Positions 1-8,115 of a stretch of 19,852 nt of DNA are shown here, one piece after another. This DNA comes from Bacteroidota bacterium (GTDB taxonomy: Bacteria > Bacteroidota > Bacteroidia > Chitinophagales > Saprospiraceae), in NCBI GenBank assembly GCA_008501835.1, contig QQUB01000010.1, forward strand, positions 1 through 19,852, given 5' to 3'. Numbering within the stretch: the stretch's first letter is position 1; every line of letters begins with the position of its first letter. The translations under genes and the position numbers were made by a program. Under the pieces are notes generated by a model that was given only the letters and a program-made list of their open reading frames with translations, made no database searches and had not been told where the DNA came from.

Positions 1-80
1 GAAAAATGGATAACAAAAACGCATATTTCGAAAAAGTGACAGATTGCATATACTCCGGTTTTAAGAAGTCGCTGGTGTAA
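1..80 (+). CDS. Possible C-terminal end of a plus-strand gene (5' cut by window edge)
   Basis: A reading frame is open from the left edge (codons in phase with base 3) to a TAA at 78-80 and would end in the residues YSGFKKSLV. An ATG at 6-8 lies in the same frame, so a 24-residue ORF is also possible. The main support is a hairpin followed by a T tract directly downstream (86-110), placed as expected for the terminator of a plus-strand gene. The fragment is too short to identify and I recognise no family. If real, the gene converges on the DUF1566 lipoprotein gene. It may equally be a chance frame. Confidence 0.35.
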   Translation, partial: KMDNKNAYFEKVTDCIYSGFKKSLV

Positions 81-85
81 TTAAA

Positions 86-110
86 GAGGACCAAAAGGTC
101 TCCAGTTTTT
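86..110 (+). terminator. Putative intrinsic terminator, plus strand
   Basis: The arms at 86-92 and 97-103 pair around an AAAA loop with one mismatch and one G-T wobble. Five T residues follow at 106-110. It begins 6 bases after the TAA at 78-80, which suits termination of a plus-strand gene entering from the left. The stem is short, so this is moderate evidence. Confidence 0.4.
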
Positions 111-369
111 CGATGTTTAAGTTGGTAATTGCGTTCGGTATATAAGGGAGGTGCAGATTTTTAAAATAAGTTGCCTGAAGATTTCTTAAAATAATGTTAA
201 GAAAAATGAGGCTGTTCCATTGACAGCCCCATTTAGCAAATTCTACAAATTATATATAGAAAGGTTATTTCGTTCAGTCTCTTACTTGGATGGAATTAGA
301 CTATAAAAACAGGACTGAAGACAAAGAACCCCTCATCTCAGCCCTGAAAAGTCAAACTAAAATCATTGA
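111..369. other. Intergenic stretch between convergent ends
   Basis: I see no gene here. The stretch is AT-rich, with stops in all frames. It holds the terminator hairpin at 202-232 for the minus-strand operon. I recognise nothing else in it, and no tandem word repeat of the type found elsewhere in the window. Confidence 0.5.
202..232 (-). terminator. Putative intrinsic terminator of the sigma-factor operon
   Basis: The arms 206-215 and 223-232 are complementary over 10 positions with one mismatch, around a 7-base loop. On the minus strand the stem is followed by TTTTTC. It lies about 140 bases after the stop of the DUF1566 lipoprotein gene, the last gene of the operon. Confidence 0.55.
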
Positions 370-1623
370 TTAATTCTGGATGGTTCTTACCAGTCGTACT
401 TTGTTATAGATCCTAATAGCATCGCCTTGTGGACCATGCCCTGTTGGATAATCTGCAGGATCACCAACCTTTGGATCGCTTCTTTGGGCACCAGCCCCGT
501 GCACATCATTCCAGTCCTGCATATACCCCATGGCCCGGCCAAAGCTCACATAAGCAGCGTTTCCTCCCGCAACCTGTGACCAATTTGCATGTGTGGTATT
601 GGACCAGTAATATGGATAATCAACTTGTCCGGCTTCGTTGGTCATTTGAGTACAATTAAACAAAGGATCAATGGCTGCTGAATTGGTAGTTCCCGGGGAC
701 CTGGAATAATCAACTATACTCTGTAATTCTTTCACATCCGGCAGACGCCAATCATTATATCCAGCGAATTCAAAGTTTTCAGCGTAGTTCAAGGCTTCTT
801 TCCACAACAGTCCGCCACCATTATCATTTTGCATCCACATTAACCCGGTAGCATTATCTGTAATTGTTCCATTGCCATTATCTACAAAGTCATTCTCTCC
901 ATAGGTCTCATTTCCTCTTACGTAAAGGACATAAAATGTTTTTTCAGCACCGCCAAATGGCATTTGTAAACCATAGCCCTTAATCCGGCCATCTGCAAAA
1001 TTGACCCCGAATAGCAAATCTCCGTCAACGTACATGGAAGTGGTTGCAAATTGAGCATCAATTATACGTTCCCCTGCATTGACATCTCCATAGCCAAAAT
1101 CAAAATAATCAGTATCTATAAAGGGAATCAGGCCATTGGTGGAGGTTCCATTGTATCCACTGGGATCGATACCACTGAACAGGATCAATGAGAAGAGTTC
1201 TTTTATGGTAGGCAGCCGCCAATCTGAATATCCGCCGACTTTGTAGGAGGAAGCGAAATCAGCAGCTTCTCCTGCGGTCATTTTATCATTAGCATCGATA
1301 TCCCCGTCTTCATCAATATCCGGGCTTTTTGTCCACATGAGGCCGGTAATCAGGTCGGTTATGGTACCGTCATCATTATCTTTATAGGAAGGAACAGTTC
1401 CAGGATAATTGGCATTTTGTCCAAAGAAATCAGCCCCTGAGGAAGGAATGGCGATCTCATCTTGATTTCCGTAGGCGGTTGTTTGATTTGTCCCCACCAA
1501 GGGATATCCTGAAATATCTGGTAAATCATCAATTGGTTCAATAATAATCGTATCAGTTTCTTTATCACAGGAGGTAAATCCAATGAAGAAAACGGGTAAA
1601 AGGAAATAAATCAGGTTTTTCAT
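370..1623 (-). CDS. Lipoprotein with two DUF1566 (Lcl C-terminal-like) domains
   Basis: 417 residues. A hydrophobic N-terminus ends in a lipobox, GFTSC with Cys19, so the protein is probably lipidated and exposed at the outer membrane or surface. Two related domains follow, each with the DUF1566 pattern of GTITD, TGLMW and DWRLP..KEL: about 85-145 and 250-415. The first carries an aspartate-rich stretch at 102-110 (DIDEDGDID) resembling an EF-hand or dockerin calcium loop. DUF1566 has no known enzymatic activity and relates to fimbrial and cell-surface domains. The gene is the last of an operon, 18 bases after the CnrX-like gene, so it is probably a target or output of the ECF sigma factor encoded there. 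Family assignment is firm; function is unknown. Confidence 0.85.
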   Translation of the reverse strand: MKNLIYFLLPVFFIGFTSCDKETDTIIIEPIDDLPDISGYPLVGTNQTTAYGNQDEIAIPSSGADFFGQNANYPGTVPSYKDNDDGTITDLITGLMWTKSPDIDEDGDIDANDKMTAGEAADFASSYKVGGYSDWRLPTIKELFSLILFSGIDPSGYNGTSTNGLIPFIDTDYFDFGYGDVNAGERIIDAQFATTSMYVDGDLLFGVNFADGRIKGYGLQMPFGGAEKTFYVLYVRGNETYGENDFVDNGNGTITDNATGLMWMQNDNGGGLLWKEALNYAENFEFAGYNDWRLPDVKELQSIVDYSRSPGTTNSAAIDPLFNCTQMTNEAGQVDYPYYWSNTTHANWSQVAGGNAAYVSFGRAMGYMQDWNDVHGAGAQRSDPKVGDPADYPTGHGPQGDAIRIYNKVRLVRTIQN

Positions 1624-1641
1624 AGCTGTATATTTTAAAGT

Positions 1642-2160
1642 TTATTTTCCTCTAAGGCCACCTCTTTCACCTCTCCTGGGAGGAGGAGGATTTTTTCCTC
1701 CTCTACCTAAGATCATTTTCAAACTCTCATCCACAAACCTATCATAATGAGACAGTTGAGAAGGTTCTAAAATAGCCTTCACCTCTTCAAAGTGTTGATA
1801 GGTTACCTCAATTTTCCTTCGCTCCAATTGCAGAATATTCTCCAATTGCTCGTCGGCACTAACCTCAGGATCCGTATGTACAAGATTTGCGAAGTACGGC
1901 TCTAAAGCTTGCCTTTGGGCTTCATTTATCTTTCTCATTTCCTGGCTATGTGCCCTTGCCAAATCCCTGAAAACCGCAACTTGCTCATCATTGAGATTCA
2001 GCAAATTAACCACCCGATGATCCATTGCATGATTACCTGGTTTCCCGGGCATTGGTCCCGGTGGCTTAGGTTGGGTTAGAAAAAAGAAAAGAATGACCCC
2101 AATATTTAACAGCAATAACCCTATTGTGGCATACTTAAATAATTGTAGTTGTTTCATCAT
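1642..2160 (-). CDS. Membrane-anchored periplasmic Metal_resist/CnrX-like protein
   Basis: 172 residues: one N-terminal membrane helix (about 10-29), a Pro/Gly linker, then a helical periplasmic domain (about 44-150). The domain has His44-x3-His48, a leucine-rich segment and a late HF..V..IL..SQ...YDRF block (His123), the layout of the Metal_resist family that includes CnrX of Cupriavidus and the distant CpxP/Spy group. From memory, CnrX binds metal with an H-x3-H pair and a later His. That arrangement is kept here, but its Met and Glu ligands do not appear to be. The C-terminus is basic and rich in Gly, Pro and Arg. The start overlaps the stop of the anti-sigma-like gene by ATGA, so the two are probably translationally coupled. 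Likely role: sensing periplasmic metal or envelope stress and controlling the anti-sigma protein. It could instead be a chaperone. Confidence 0.75.
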   Translation of the reverse strand: MMKQLQLFKYATIGLLLLNIGVILFFFLTQPKPPGPMPGKPGNHAMDHRVVNLLNLNDEQVAVFRDLARAHSQEMRKINEAQRQALEPYFANLVHTDPEVSADEQLENILQLERRKIEVTYQHFEEVKAILEPSQLSHYDRFVDESLKMILGRGGKNPPPPRRGERGGLRGK

Positions 2161-2456
2161 TCATATAAATTGTAATTTGAAATGAGCTGTTCATCTGAAT
2201 CAACTTCTGAAACCCATTCACTGGTGCTGGTAGTTTCACTTTTAGCGTACCGGTTCAAAAGGAAAACATTGATGGCCAGGAGCAGGATCGCAGCAGCTGC
2301 CGCCACCCTCAATTGGCTCATAGAAATAATTTTTCCTTCCTGACCGACTATTTCCCGTTCGATTTTGGCAAACAGATCGGGTCCGGGTTTTGCCCGCTGC
2401 AAGCCTGCCAGGCTGCCCATTACACTGTTTACCCATTTTTCTTTTTCTGATTTCAT
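2157..2456 (-). CDS. Short single-helix anti-sigma-factor-like protein
   Basis: 99 residues. The N-terminal cytoplasmic part (1-47) has the pattern SLAGLQRAKPGPDLFAKIE, similar to short proteins found next to ECF sigma genes in Bacteroidota. One membrane helix follows (about 50-67, AAAAAILLLAINVFLL) and then an acidic periplasmic tail. There is no zinc-binding ZAS motif (H..C..C). It sits 30 bases after the sigma gene and overlaps the CnrX-like gene by 4 bases. Size and layout resemble CnrY, the 95-residue anti-sigma of the CnrYXH system. Function is inferred from position and topology rather than from a strong domain match. Confidence 0.65.
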   Translation of the reverse strand: MKSEKEKWVNSVMGSLAGLQRAKPGPDLFAKIEREIVGQEGKIISMSQLRVAAAAAILLLAINVFLLNRYAKSETTSTSEWVSEVDSDEQLISNYNLYE

Positions 2457-2486
2457 TATTTTTTATGTTTTAGACAATTGATGCGA

Positions 2487-3041
2487 TTAAATCCTTCGGT
2501 CGTCGTAAGTTTTTTCTAAAATATTTCTCAGGTTCTTCTTGCCTCTTTGCAATAAAGATTCCACCGCCTTAAGGGAAGTTTCCATAATATCGGCTACCTG
2601 TTGTCGCTGCAGGTCTTCAATAAAGCTCAAAATGAAGGCTGTTTTTTGATTGCCAGGTAAGGCATTTATGGCTTTGAATAATGCACGTGCATTTTCCTTG
2701 TTCTCCAATACAATGCCCGGGTGATCAAAATCTGGAGCATCATACTCAAAAGAACTCAGGCTCAAAAAAGTATTCCGCTTCTTCTTTTTGATTGCATTCA
2801 AGGAGGCATTTACAGTAATTCTGTATATCCAGGTGCTCACAGAGGCTTGTCCCTTAAATTTTCCTGCATTCCTGTAAATACTGGTAAAAACGTCCTGAGT
2901 AACCTCCTCAGCATCCTGCTCACTTTGAAGGTAACTGATGGCAGTATTGAACACCTTTCCATTATACAGATCATATAAGGATCGAAAAGCTTTTGCATCT
3001 CCATCTGCAACGGAGGACAATATTTGGTGGTGGTTTTCCAA
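2487..3041 (-). CDS. ECF-type RNA polymerase sigma factor (sigma-70 family)
   Basis: 184 residues. Region 2 lies at about 20-88 with DAEEVTQDVF (43-52) and FKGQASVSTWIYRITVN (62-78), the core-binding and -10 recognition segments. Region 4 lies at about 123-175 with LPGNQKTAFILS and a helix-turn-helix around QQVADIMETSLKAVESLLQRG. The length is usual for the family. The start is TTG: an in-frame stop lies shortly upstream and no ATG occurs before region 2. A TTG start may keep expression low. First gene of an operon with the anti-sigma-like, CnrX-like and DUF1566 lipoprotein genes. It presumably directs an extracytoplasmic response and may drive its own operon; I see no clear promoter motif. 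Confidence 0.93.
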   Translation of the reverse strand: MENHHQILSSVADGDAKAFRSLYDLYNGKVFNTAISYLQSEQDAEEVTQDVFTSIYRNAGKFKGQASVSTWIYRITVNASLNAIKKKKRNTFLSLSSFEYDAPDFDHPGIVLENKENARALFKAINALPGNQKTAFILSFIEDLQRQQVADIMETSLKAVESLLQRGKKNLRNILEKTYDDRRI

Positions 3042-3109
3042 TATTTTTAGTTGACTTTTCCTTTAGAGTCGTATCATAGGAAAATCCTTCGGTGAGAAGT
3101 GTTTTTTTT

Positions 3110-4333
3110 CTAATCTTCATTTTCCCTCTCAGTCATCCAGTCTCTCAGCTCCAAAAAAGTATCGACATAACCTTTCATTTCTTCCTCAGAAACACCATAG
3201 GTTTCACATTTCTTTTTGAAGACATCCAGTTCATCGAGGTCATCCAACTCCACGGTTTCTTCTAACCCCGCATCAAGTCCTTTCTGATTCCTTCTGATCT
3301 TAACGCGCAAAATTTCCAGGTTCATTTCTTTTGCGAAATCACGGATATCAATATCAATTCGCGGAGTTATTTCATCGGATTCGACGACTACCTCCACCCA
3401 ATGTGGCAAAGAACCCTCAAATTCCTGATCCAGCTTCCGGAGAGCCTCCTTGATTTTTTTCAAATCGCCCTGAATACTCTTTAATTGCCTGTAAACAGGA
3501 ACCTCGACGATTTGTGTGTCGGTAATTTTTTTACCTTCAAATGTGAGTAAAACAACACTTTTTTGATCTTGCCTTTCGGAAAAACTCAATGGAATAATAG
3601 AACCGGAATAACGGATATGACGTTGCTTTCCAAGGTTTTGAGGCCGATGAATATGTCCCAGGGCTACATAGTCGAAAATAGACGGAAATTCTGAAGCACC
3701 AATATTCTCCATGTTTCCGATATAGATATTATCCTGTTTCGCTGAAGCGGTGGCACCGGCTGCATAAAGGTGCCCTGTAGCAAGAACAGGAATCTCTTTC
3801 TTTGCATAAGGTTTCATCAATTTCGCCACCTCAGCAAAATGTTCGGTGATGGCTCTGCGCAAATGTTTTGCCTGTTCAGACCCACTTTCTCCTGCCACAC
3901 TGTACCGAAGGTCCCGCTCCCGCAAGAATGGTACGGCAGCCACGGCCATTTCAATAGTCCCCTGTTCATTCTTCAACTCAAGAATTTCATCATTTAGATC
4001 GACGGTAGCTGCACCGATCACATGTATATTGAATATTTTAAGCAATTCAGCCGGAGCATTAAGCATGGAAGGAGAATCGTGATTGCCTCCGGTGATAATG
4101 ATGTGCCTGCAAGATGTTTTGATGAGTTTGCGCAGGAAGTCGTAATACAATCGGCGGGCATAACTGGGAGGATTGCCAATATCAAAAACATCACCGGCGA
4201 GAATAAATACTTCAACTTCTTCCTGCTTTATCAGATCGATCATCCAATCAAGCGCCATCTGGTGTTCTTCTTCACGGGTATTATTCATGAAGTTCTGCCC
4301 CAGGTGCCAGTCAGATGTATGTAATATCTTCAT
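3110..4333 (-). CDS. sbcD: Exonuclease subunit SbcD
   Basis: 407 residues from the ATG at 4333. A TTG at 4348 would add five residues, but the family normally begins at MKILHTSDWHLG. The Mre11-type metallophosphatase motifs are complete: HTSDWHLG (5-12, Asp8 and His10), LAGDVFD (Asp48), GGNHDS (Asn84, His85), TGHL (His188) and ALGHIH (His227, His229). A C-terminal region of about 150 residues follows. SbcD is the nuclease of SbcCD, which cuts hairpins and DNA ends using the SbcC ATPase. No sbcC lies on either side here: downstream is the sigma-factor gene (68-base gap) and upstream a small membrane-protein gene. Confidence 0.93.
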   Translation of the reverse strand: MKILHTSDWHLGQNFMNNTREEEHQMALDWMIDLIKQEEVEVFILAGDVFDIGNPPSYARRLYYDFLRKLIKTSCRHIIITGGNHDSPSMLNAPAELLKIFNIHVIGAATVDLNDEILELKNEQGTIEMAVAAVPFLRERDLRYSVAGESGSEQAKHLRRAITEHFAEVAKLMKPYAKKEIPVLATGHLYAAGATASAKQDNIYIGNMENIGASEFPSIFDYVALGHIHRPQNLGKQRHIRYSGSIIPLSFSERQDQKSVVLLTFEGKKITDTQIVEVPVYRQLKSIQGDLKKIKEALRKLDQEFEGSLPHWVEVVVESDEITPRIDIDIRDFAKEMNLEILRVKIRRNQKGLDAGLEETVELDDLDELDVFKKKCETYGVSEEEMKGYVDTFLELRDWMTERENED

Positions 4334-4383
4334 CGATCCTAATTTCAAGGTGAAAATAGGAAATTCTCATAAGCCTGTGCAGT

Positions 4384-4644
4384 TCAACCCAGAAAAAGAT
4401 ATAGGAAAAAGCTCAGCAGCGCCAGGTTCACCGAAATGATCCAGATGTAGTAAAGCACCCCTACTCTGCCGGTTTCCTTTCGGGTAATCTTGCGGTACTG
4501 ATCAGCATAAGAGATCATCATGAGCTTGATCCAAAGAAACTGAACCTTTTCCCCTCTTTTGCGAAGGAAAGTTGCGATCATCATCGTAGTAACTACAAAG
4601 ATCAGGGCAAAAAGGAGCATCATTGTCAAATAAATAGATTGCAT
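4384..4644 (-). CDS. Small two-helix membrane protein of unknown function
   Basis: 86 residues with two hydrophobic segments, about 5-26 and 65-85, joined by a basic loop (LRKRGEKVQF, YADQYRKITRKETGR). Charge distribution suggests a cytoplasmic loop and both ends outside. The gene lies 50 bases upstream of sbcD on the same strand and could be co-transcribed with it. I do not recognise a family. A clean ATG and a well-formed membrane-protein composition support a real gene. Confidence 0.6.
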   Translation of the reverse strand: MQSIYLTMMLLFALIFVVTTMMIATFLRKRGEKVQFLWIKLMMISYADQYRKITRKETGRVGVLYYIWIISVNLALLSFFLYLFLG

Positions 4645-4716
4645 AACACTACCATTTAAGTGTAAGAAAATGGCTCAAAAAAGGTATTCAATCTAAATAA
4701 AGTGGAACAAAAAAAA

Positions 4717-6012
4717 TCAACTTGCAACGATTTCTTCTTGCGGGTGGGAAACTTTCAGCTCATTATAAAATTCGACCCTATCGAGTATTTCTCCTGCTGC
4801 AAAAAGAATTAAGGCTATTTCAATACTTTGGTAAAAACCAAAAACAACAGTTCCGGCCAAACAAGTCACTCTCATCCATGCCATAAACTGACCTCTGGCT
4901 TCAGGTGTCGTCTTTCTATAAAAATACAATAAAATCCGCAGAAAGCCAATGATTCCAAAGGCTGGAAGCATGCCTTTTAACAGAAAGAATAATGAAAGGG
5001 CTATCCACAAAACCTGGGCGCTGTGCACCTTGGTTTTCCACCTCCATGTAGCGGTCTGATACAACATATCTATACTCAACAACATACCGGCTCCCATCAA
5101 TATCACCAACCAATCCGGTAAGTCAAATAATAACAGGTCAACTGTTAAGGATCCAAGGAAAAGTCCGAAAAACAAGATCTCCCGGCTCAGCCAGGAACCA
5201 CGTACATTCAATATTGCACGCCACGCTCTTTGCTTTTTACCAAGGTGAAGCAGACTGAAAACAGCAGCAATAACACCTATTCCTACGAAACCTAGTTTTT
5301 GACTCTGACCAAATGATGAAGTTATCCCGGAAGCATATATCCCTGTCATTGCCGCGACCAGAAGGGTGAAGATCAACAAGGGCCATTCCTTTTTTGCAGA
5401 AATTTTGGTAGGAACCGGCTGCACCACAGCTGGCTGAAGGTCCGTGAACAATGAAAGGTCCATCCGGGGTCCTTTTCTCCCTTCTTCCAGGGGAATGATC
5501 TTTATTTTGGAACCAACATCTACCGGCACAGGACTGGACTCCCATGAATCTTTACGTGAGAATATAGTTTGCTCAACATCCAGGGCACCCACAGGGCAAA
5601 GTTCTGCGCAGGCAGGTTTTCGCCCCTCTAATAACCTATGGTTGCAAAAAGTACATTTCTCAACAATGCCTTTGGAAGCATTATACTTGGGTGCATCAAA
5701 AGGGCACGTCCAGGTGCAATATTGACAGCCGATACATTTATCAGCATGATGTAAAACGGCCCCTGTAATATCATCCCTCGAATAGGCCAAAGCCGGGCAT
5801 CCTTTCATGCAGGGAGCATCCTCACAATGATTACAGGACAAGGACAGGTAAAACAGTGGAAGCTCAGGTTTTTCCGCGGGAGCAGCATAAACATTCCGCC
5901 AGGGCAATGCAGGGTCAACCCCGTTTTCATTCATACAGGCTACCGAACAGGCGTTACAACCCACGCATTTGTTCTGGTCGAATACAAATATGTTTTGACT
6001 ATGTGTTGTCAT
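4717..6012 (-). CDS. Fused DmsB-like four-cluster ferredoxin and DmsC-like membrane anchor
   Basis: 431 residues. Residues 1-150 are a DmsB/NrfC-type ferredoxin with all 16 cysteines for four [4Fe-4S] clusters: Cys16/19/22/26, 60/63/68/72, 93/96/99/103 and 120/123/135/139. After a linker (about 150-208), residues 209-410 hold about seven to eight membrane helices, with the DmsC-like signature HLGKKQRAWRAILNVRGSWL just before a helix. In DmsABC these are two separate subunits, one passing electrons and one oxidising menaquinol; here they are one chain. The gene starts 6 bases after the catalytic subunit gene, so the products surely form one complex. It links the quinone pool to the molybdenum site. 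Confidence 0.9.
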   Translation of the reverse strand: MTTHSQNIFVFDQNKCVGCNACSVACMNENGVDPALPWRNVYAAPAEKPELPLFYLSLSCNHCEDAPCMKGCPALAYSRDDITGAVLHHADKCIGCQYCTWTCPFDAPKYNASKGIVEKCTFCNHRLLEGRKPACAELCPVGALDVEQTIFSRKDSWESSPVPVDVGSKIKIIPLEEGRKGPRMDLSLFTDLQPAVVQPVPTKISAKKEWPLLIFTLLVAAMTGIYASGITSSFGQSQKLGFVGIGVIAAVFSLLHLGKKQRAWRAILNVRGSWLSREILFFGLFLGSLTVDLLLFDLPDWLVILMGAGMLLSIDMLYQTATWRWKTKVHSAQVLWIALSLFFLLKGMLPAFGIIGFLRILLYFYRKTTPEARGQFMAWMRVTCLAGTVVFGFYQSIEIALILFAAGEILDRVEFYNELKVSHPQEEIVAS

Positions 6013-6018
6013 TTAATA

Positions 6019-8055
6019 TCAATTCGATGTAACTTTTTGATAATCCACCATATTGTCATGAAAGGCAGCACCGTGGCCCATGTCGGTTTCCCTTCCTTTA
6101 GACAGGGTGTTCGGGCAGGCTCCTTCCTGATGCCAGTAGCCATTATAGATCGACACGCAGCCCGGTCTCATCCAGGGATCTAATTTGGCTTTTATTTTTA
6201 ATTCTCCCCTATCATTGAAGACGCTGATCCAATCTCCGTTTTGGATATTTTTCTTTTGAGCATCTAATTGATTAATGGTAGCGTAAGGCTCCGGTGCAGC
6301 AGATTTGATCACCTGTAGGTTTCCGAATTGAGAGTGGATTCTGTTTTTGGTATTGGGAGAAAGCAAATTGAAGGGAAAACTCGAATTATCTTTACCTTCA
6401 ATTACGGGTTCGTAAGTGGGTAATGAAGAAACTCCCCATCTGGAGGCAGCCTCTTCTGAATACAGTTCAATTTTACCGGAAGAAGTGGGAAAAACCCTAT
6501 TGCTAAAAGCAACCTCCTGCAATCCTGGAGCCAGCACCGGTCCCATTCTCAATTTCTCCAGGGTCAATCCCGGGAAGGCATTCAATTTTTCAATCAACCA
6601 ATCCTCAATGGCCTGGTCATTTGGTTGAGGAATATTTTCCAGGATCTCCTGCTCAGAGAAGCCCATTCTTTGAGCCAGCAAATAATAGATCTCCGTTTCC
6701 GGTTTCACCTCCCCCATCGGTTCAATAACCTTGGGTTTCAACTGCACATAAGGATTCCAATAGGAAGAAATGATATCGGTTTGTTCAAACATGGATTTAG
6801 CAGGTAAAATGATATCTGCTTCTTTGGCCGTATCTGTTAGGAACTGATCAACTACAACCACAAAATCCAGTTGTCGGAATGCCTCCATTACTTTATTACT
6901 ATCAGGGTTCTGAGTTAAAGGGTTACCTCTTTCCACCCAGGCCATTTTCAATTTTGGGTTTTGCTGCAGCATCATTTGCTCTCCAAGACTGGAGGTGGAA
7001 ATACTCCTTCGAAAAAGGCCATCATTACCTGGGTAATAACTTTCAGGCTCTTTGATTTCACTGAAAATATCACCCTGCAAATCTGCATAATGCCAGCATG
7101 CTCCGGGCTTTCCAATATTCCCGGTGATTACAGAAAGAGCCAAAAGACAGCGAGTGGTTTGTCCTCCGTTGCTATATCTTTGCATCCCATAACCCACCAC
7201 CAGCGTCATTGGACCACTTCCAACGATAGCAGCAACAATTTCCTGGATAAATTCCAAAGGAACTCCACAGGTTGCACTTACCTCTTCAAGATTGATTTTA
7301 AGCACCTCTTCCCGGAATTGCTCATACCCAAGTACGTATTTATTGAGAAAATCTTTGTCAACCTGATTTTTTTCGATCAATATTTTGGCAATACCTAAAG
7401 CGAGTAACGCATCTGTTCCAGGAATGGGTTGTACCAAAAGATCAGCTTTCTGTGCAGTTGGTGTATAACGCGGATCGATCACAATGATACGAGCCCCTTT
7501 TTCTCTTGCCTTACCTATTGGCAACATCTGCTGGATATTGGTCTCGGCAGGATTCTTTCCCCACAAAATAATAACACCTGCATTTTCAATATCCCAGGGT
7601 GCATTGTGTTTATTCTCTCCAAGGGTCAGGCGGGTAGCTTCAAGGCCTGCGGGCCAGCACAGGTTGCCGTATACAGTGGTAGCTCCCCCATACATTTCCC
7701 AAAATGATGAACTCACACCATTCAAAACCCCTGACATCCCACTCGCAGCATAATATAAAACACTATGCGGACCAAAATCATGATGAAATTCTTTAAGTTT
7801 TTCGCTGATTACCTCCAATGCCGTTTCCCAGGAGATCCGTTCGAACTCATCACCACTTTTTTTCATGGGATAGAGAATCCGATCTGAAGAATTCACCCGT
7901 TCGAGGTAACTCAATCCTTTAATGCACGGCCCTTCAGGAGTAGCCTTATTGATCGGCTGAGGATCAATACCAACTACCTTCCCATTGTCAGTCGAAACTT
8001 TAAAGGAACAAGTGCTGTAACAATTCCTCGGACATGCAGTATTATGAACTTCCAC
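6019..8055 (-). CDS. Molybdopterin-dependent oxidoreductase, catalytic subunit (DMSO reductase superfamily)
   Basis: 678 residues. The N-terminal [4Fe-4S] motif is complete: Cys8-x3-Cys12-x3-Cys16-x27-Cys44. Molybdopterin-binding segments follow (WGKNPAETN at 165-173, VIDPRYTPTA, VDQFLTDTAKEADIILPA), and a molydop-binding C-terminal domain (about 560-670). Cys133 in YGNLCWPAG sits where the Mo ligand (Ser, Cys or Sec) is expected, so Cys ligation is likely, unlike the Ser of E. coli DmsA. There is no Tat signal: the cluster motif begins at residue 8. The start is GTG, with no ATG nearby. Partner of the DmsBC-like fusion 6 bases downstream. Substrate cannot be read from sequence; candidates are S-oxides, thiosulfate/polysulfide-type or other oxyanions. 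No dedicated chaperone gene is adjacent. Confidence 0.9.
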   Translation of the reverse strand: MEVHNTACPRNCYSTCSFKVSTDNGKVVGIDPQPINKATPEGPCIKGLSYLERVNSSDRILYPMKKSGDEFERISWETALEVISEKLKEFHHDFGPHSVLYYAASGMSGVLNGVSSSFWEMYGGATTVYGNLCWPAGLEATRLTLGENKHNAPWDIENAGVIILWGKNPAETNIQQMLPIGKAREKGARIIVIDPRYTPTAQKADLLVQPIPGTDALLALGIAKILIEKNQVDKDFLNKYVLGYEQFREEVLKINLEEVSATCGVPLEFIQEIVAAIVGSGPMTLVVGYGMQRYSNGGQTTRCLLALSVITGNIGKPGACWHYADLQGDIFSEIKEPESYYPGNDGLFRRSISTSSLGEQMMLQQNPKLKMAWVERGNPLTQNPDSNKVMEAFRQLDFVVVVDQFLTDTAKEADIILPAKSMFEQTDIISSYWNPYVQLKPKVIEPMGEVKPETEIYYLLAQRMGFSEQEILENIPQPNDQAIEDWLIEKLNAFPGLTLEKLRMGPVLAPGLQEVAFSNRVFPTSSGKIELYSEEAASRWGVSSLPTYEPVIEGKDNSSFPFNLLSPNTKNRIHSQFGNLQVIKSAAPEPYATINQLDAQKKNIQNGDWISVFNDRGELKIKAKLDPWMRPGCVSIYNGYWHQEGACPNTLSKGRETDMGHGAAFHDNMVDYQKVTSN

Positions 8056-8115
8056 GGTTATTTGTTTAAGGTAAAAAGGGATTAAGGGAATAGGGAAACA
8101 AGGATGAAAATGACA

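Noticed and set aside
1683..1703. Inverted repeat gaggagga/tcctcctc near the end of the CnrX-like gene
   Set aside because: It arises from low-complexity Gly/Pro/Arg codons in the coding sequence and has no T tract or other sign of function.
3085..3118. Hairpin CTTC/GAAG with T8 tract between sbcD and the sigma gene
   Set aside because: The stem is only four pairs and the T tract is on the plus strand, while both flanking genes are on the minus strand.
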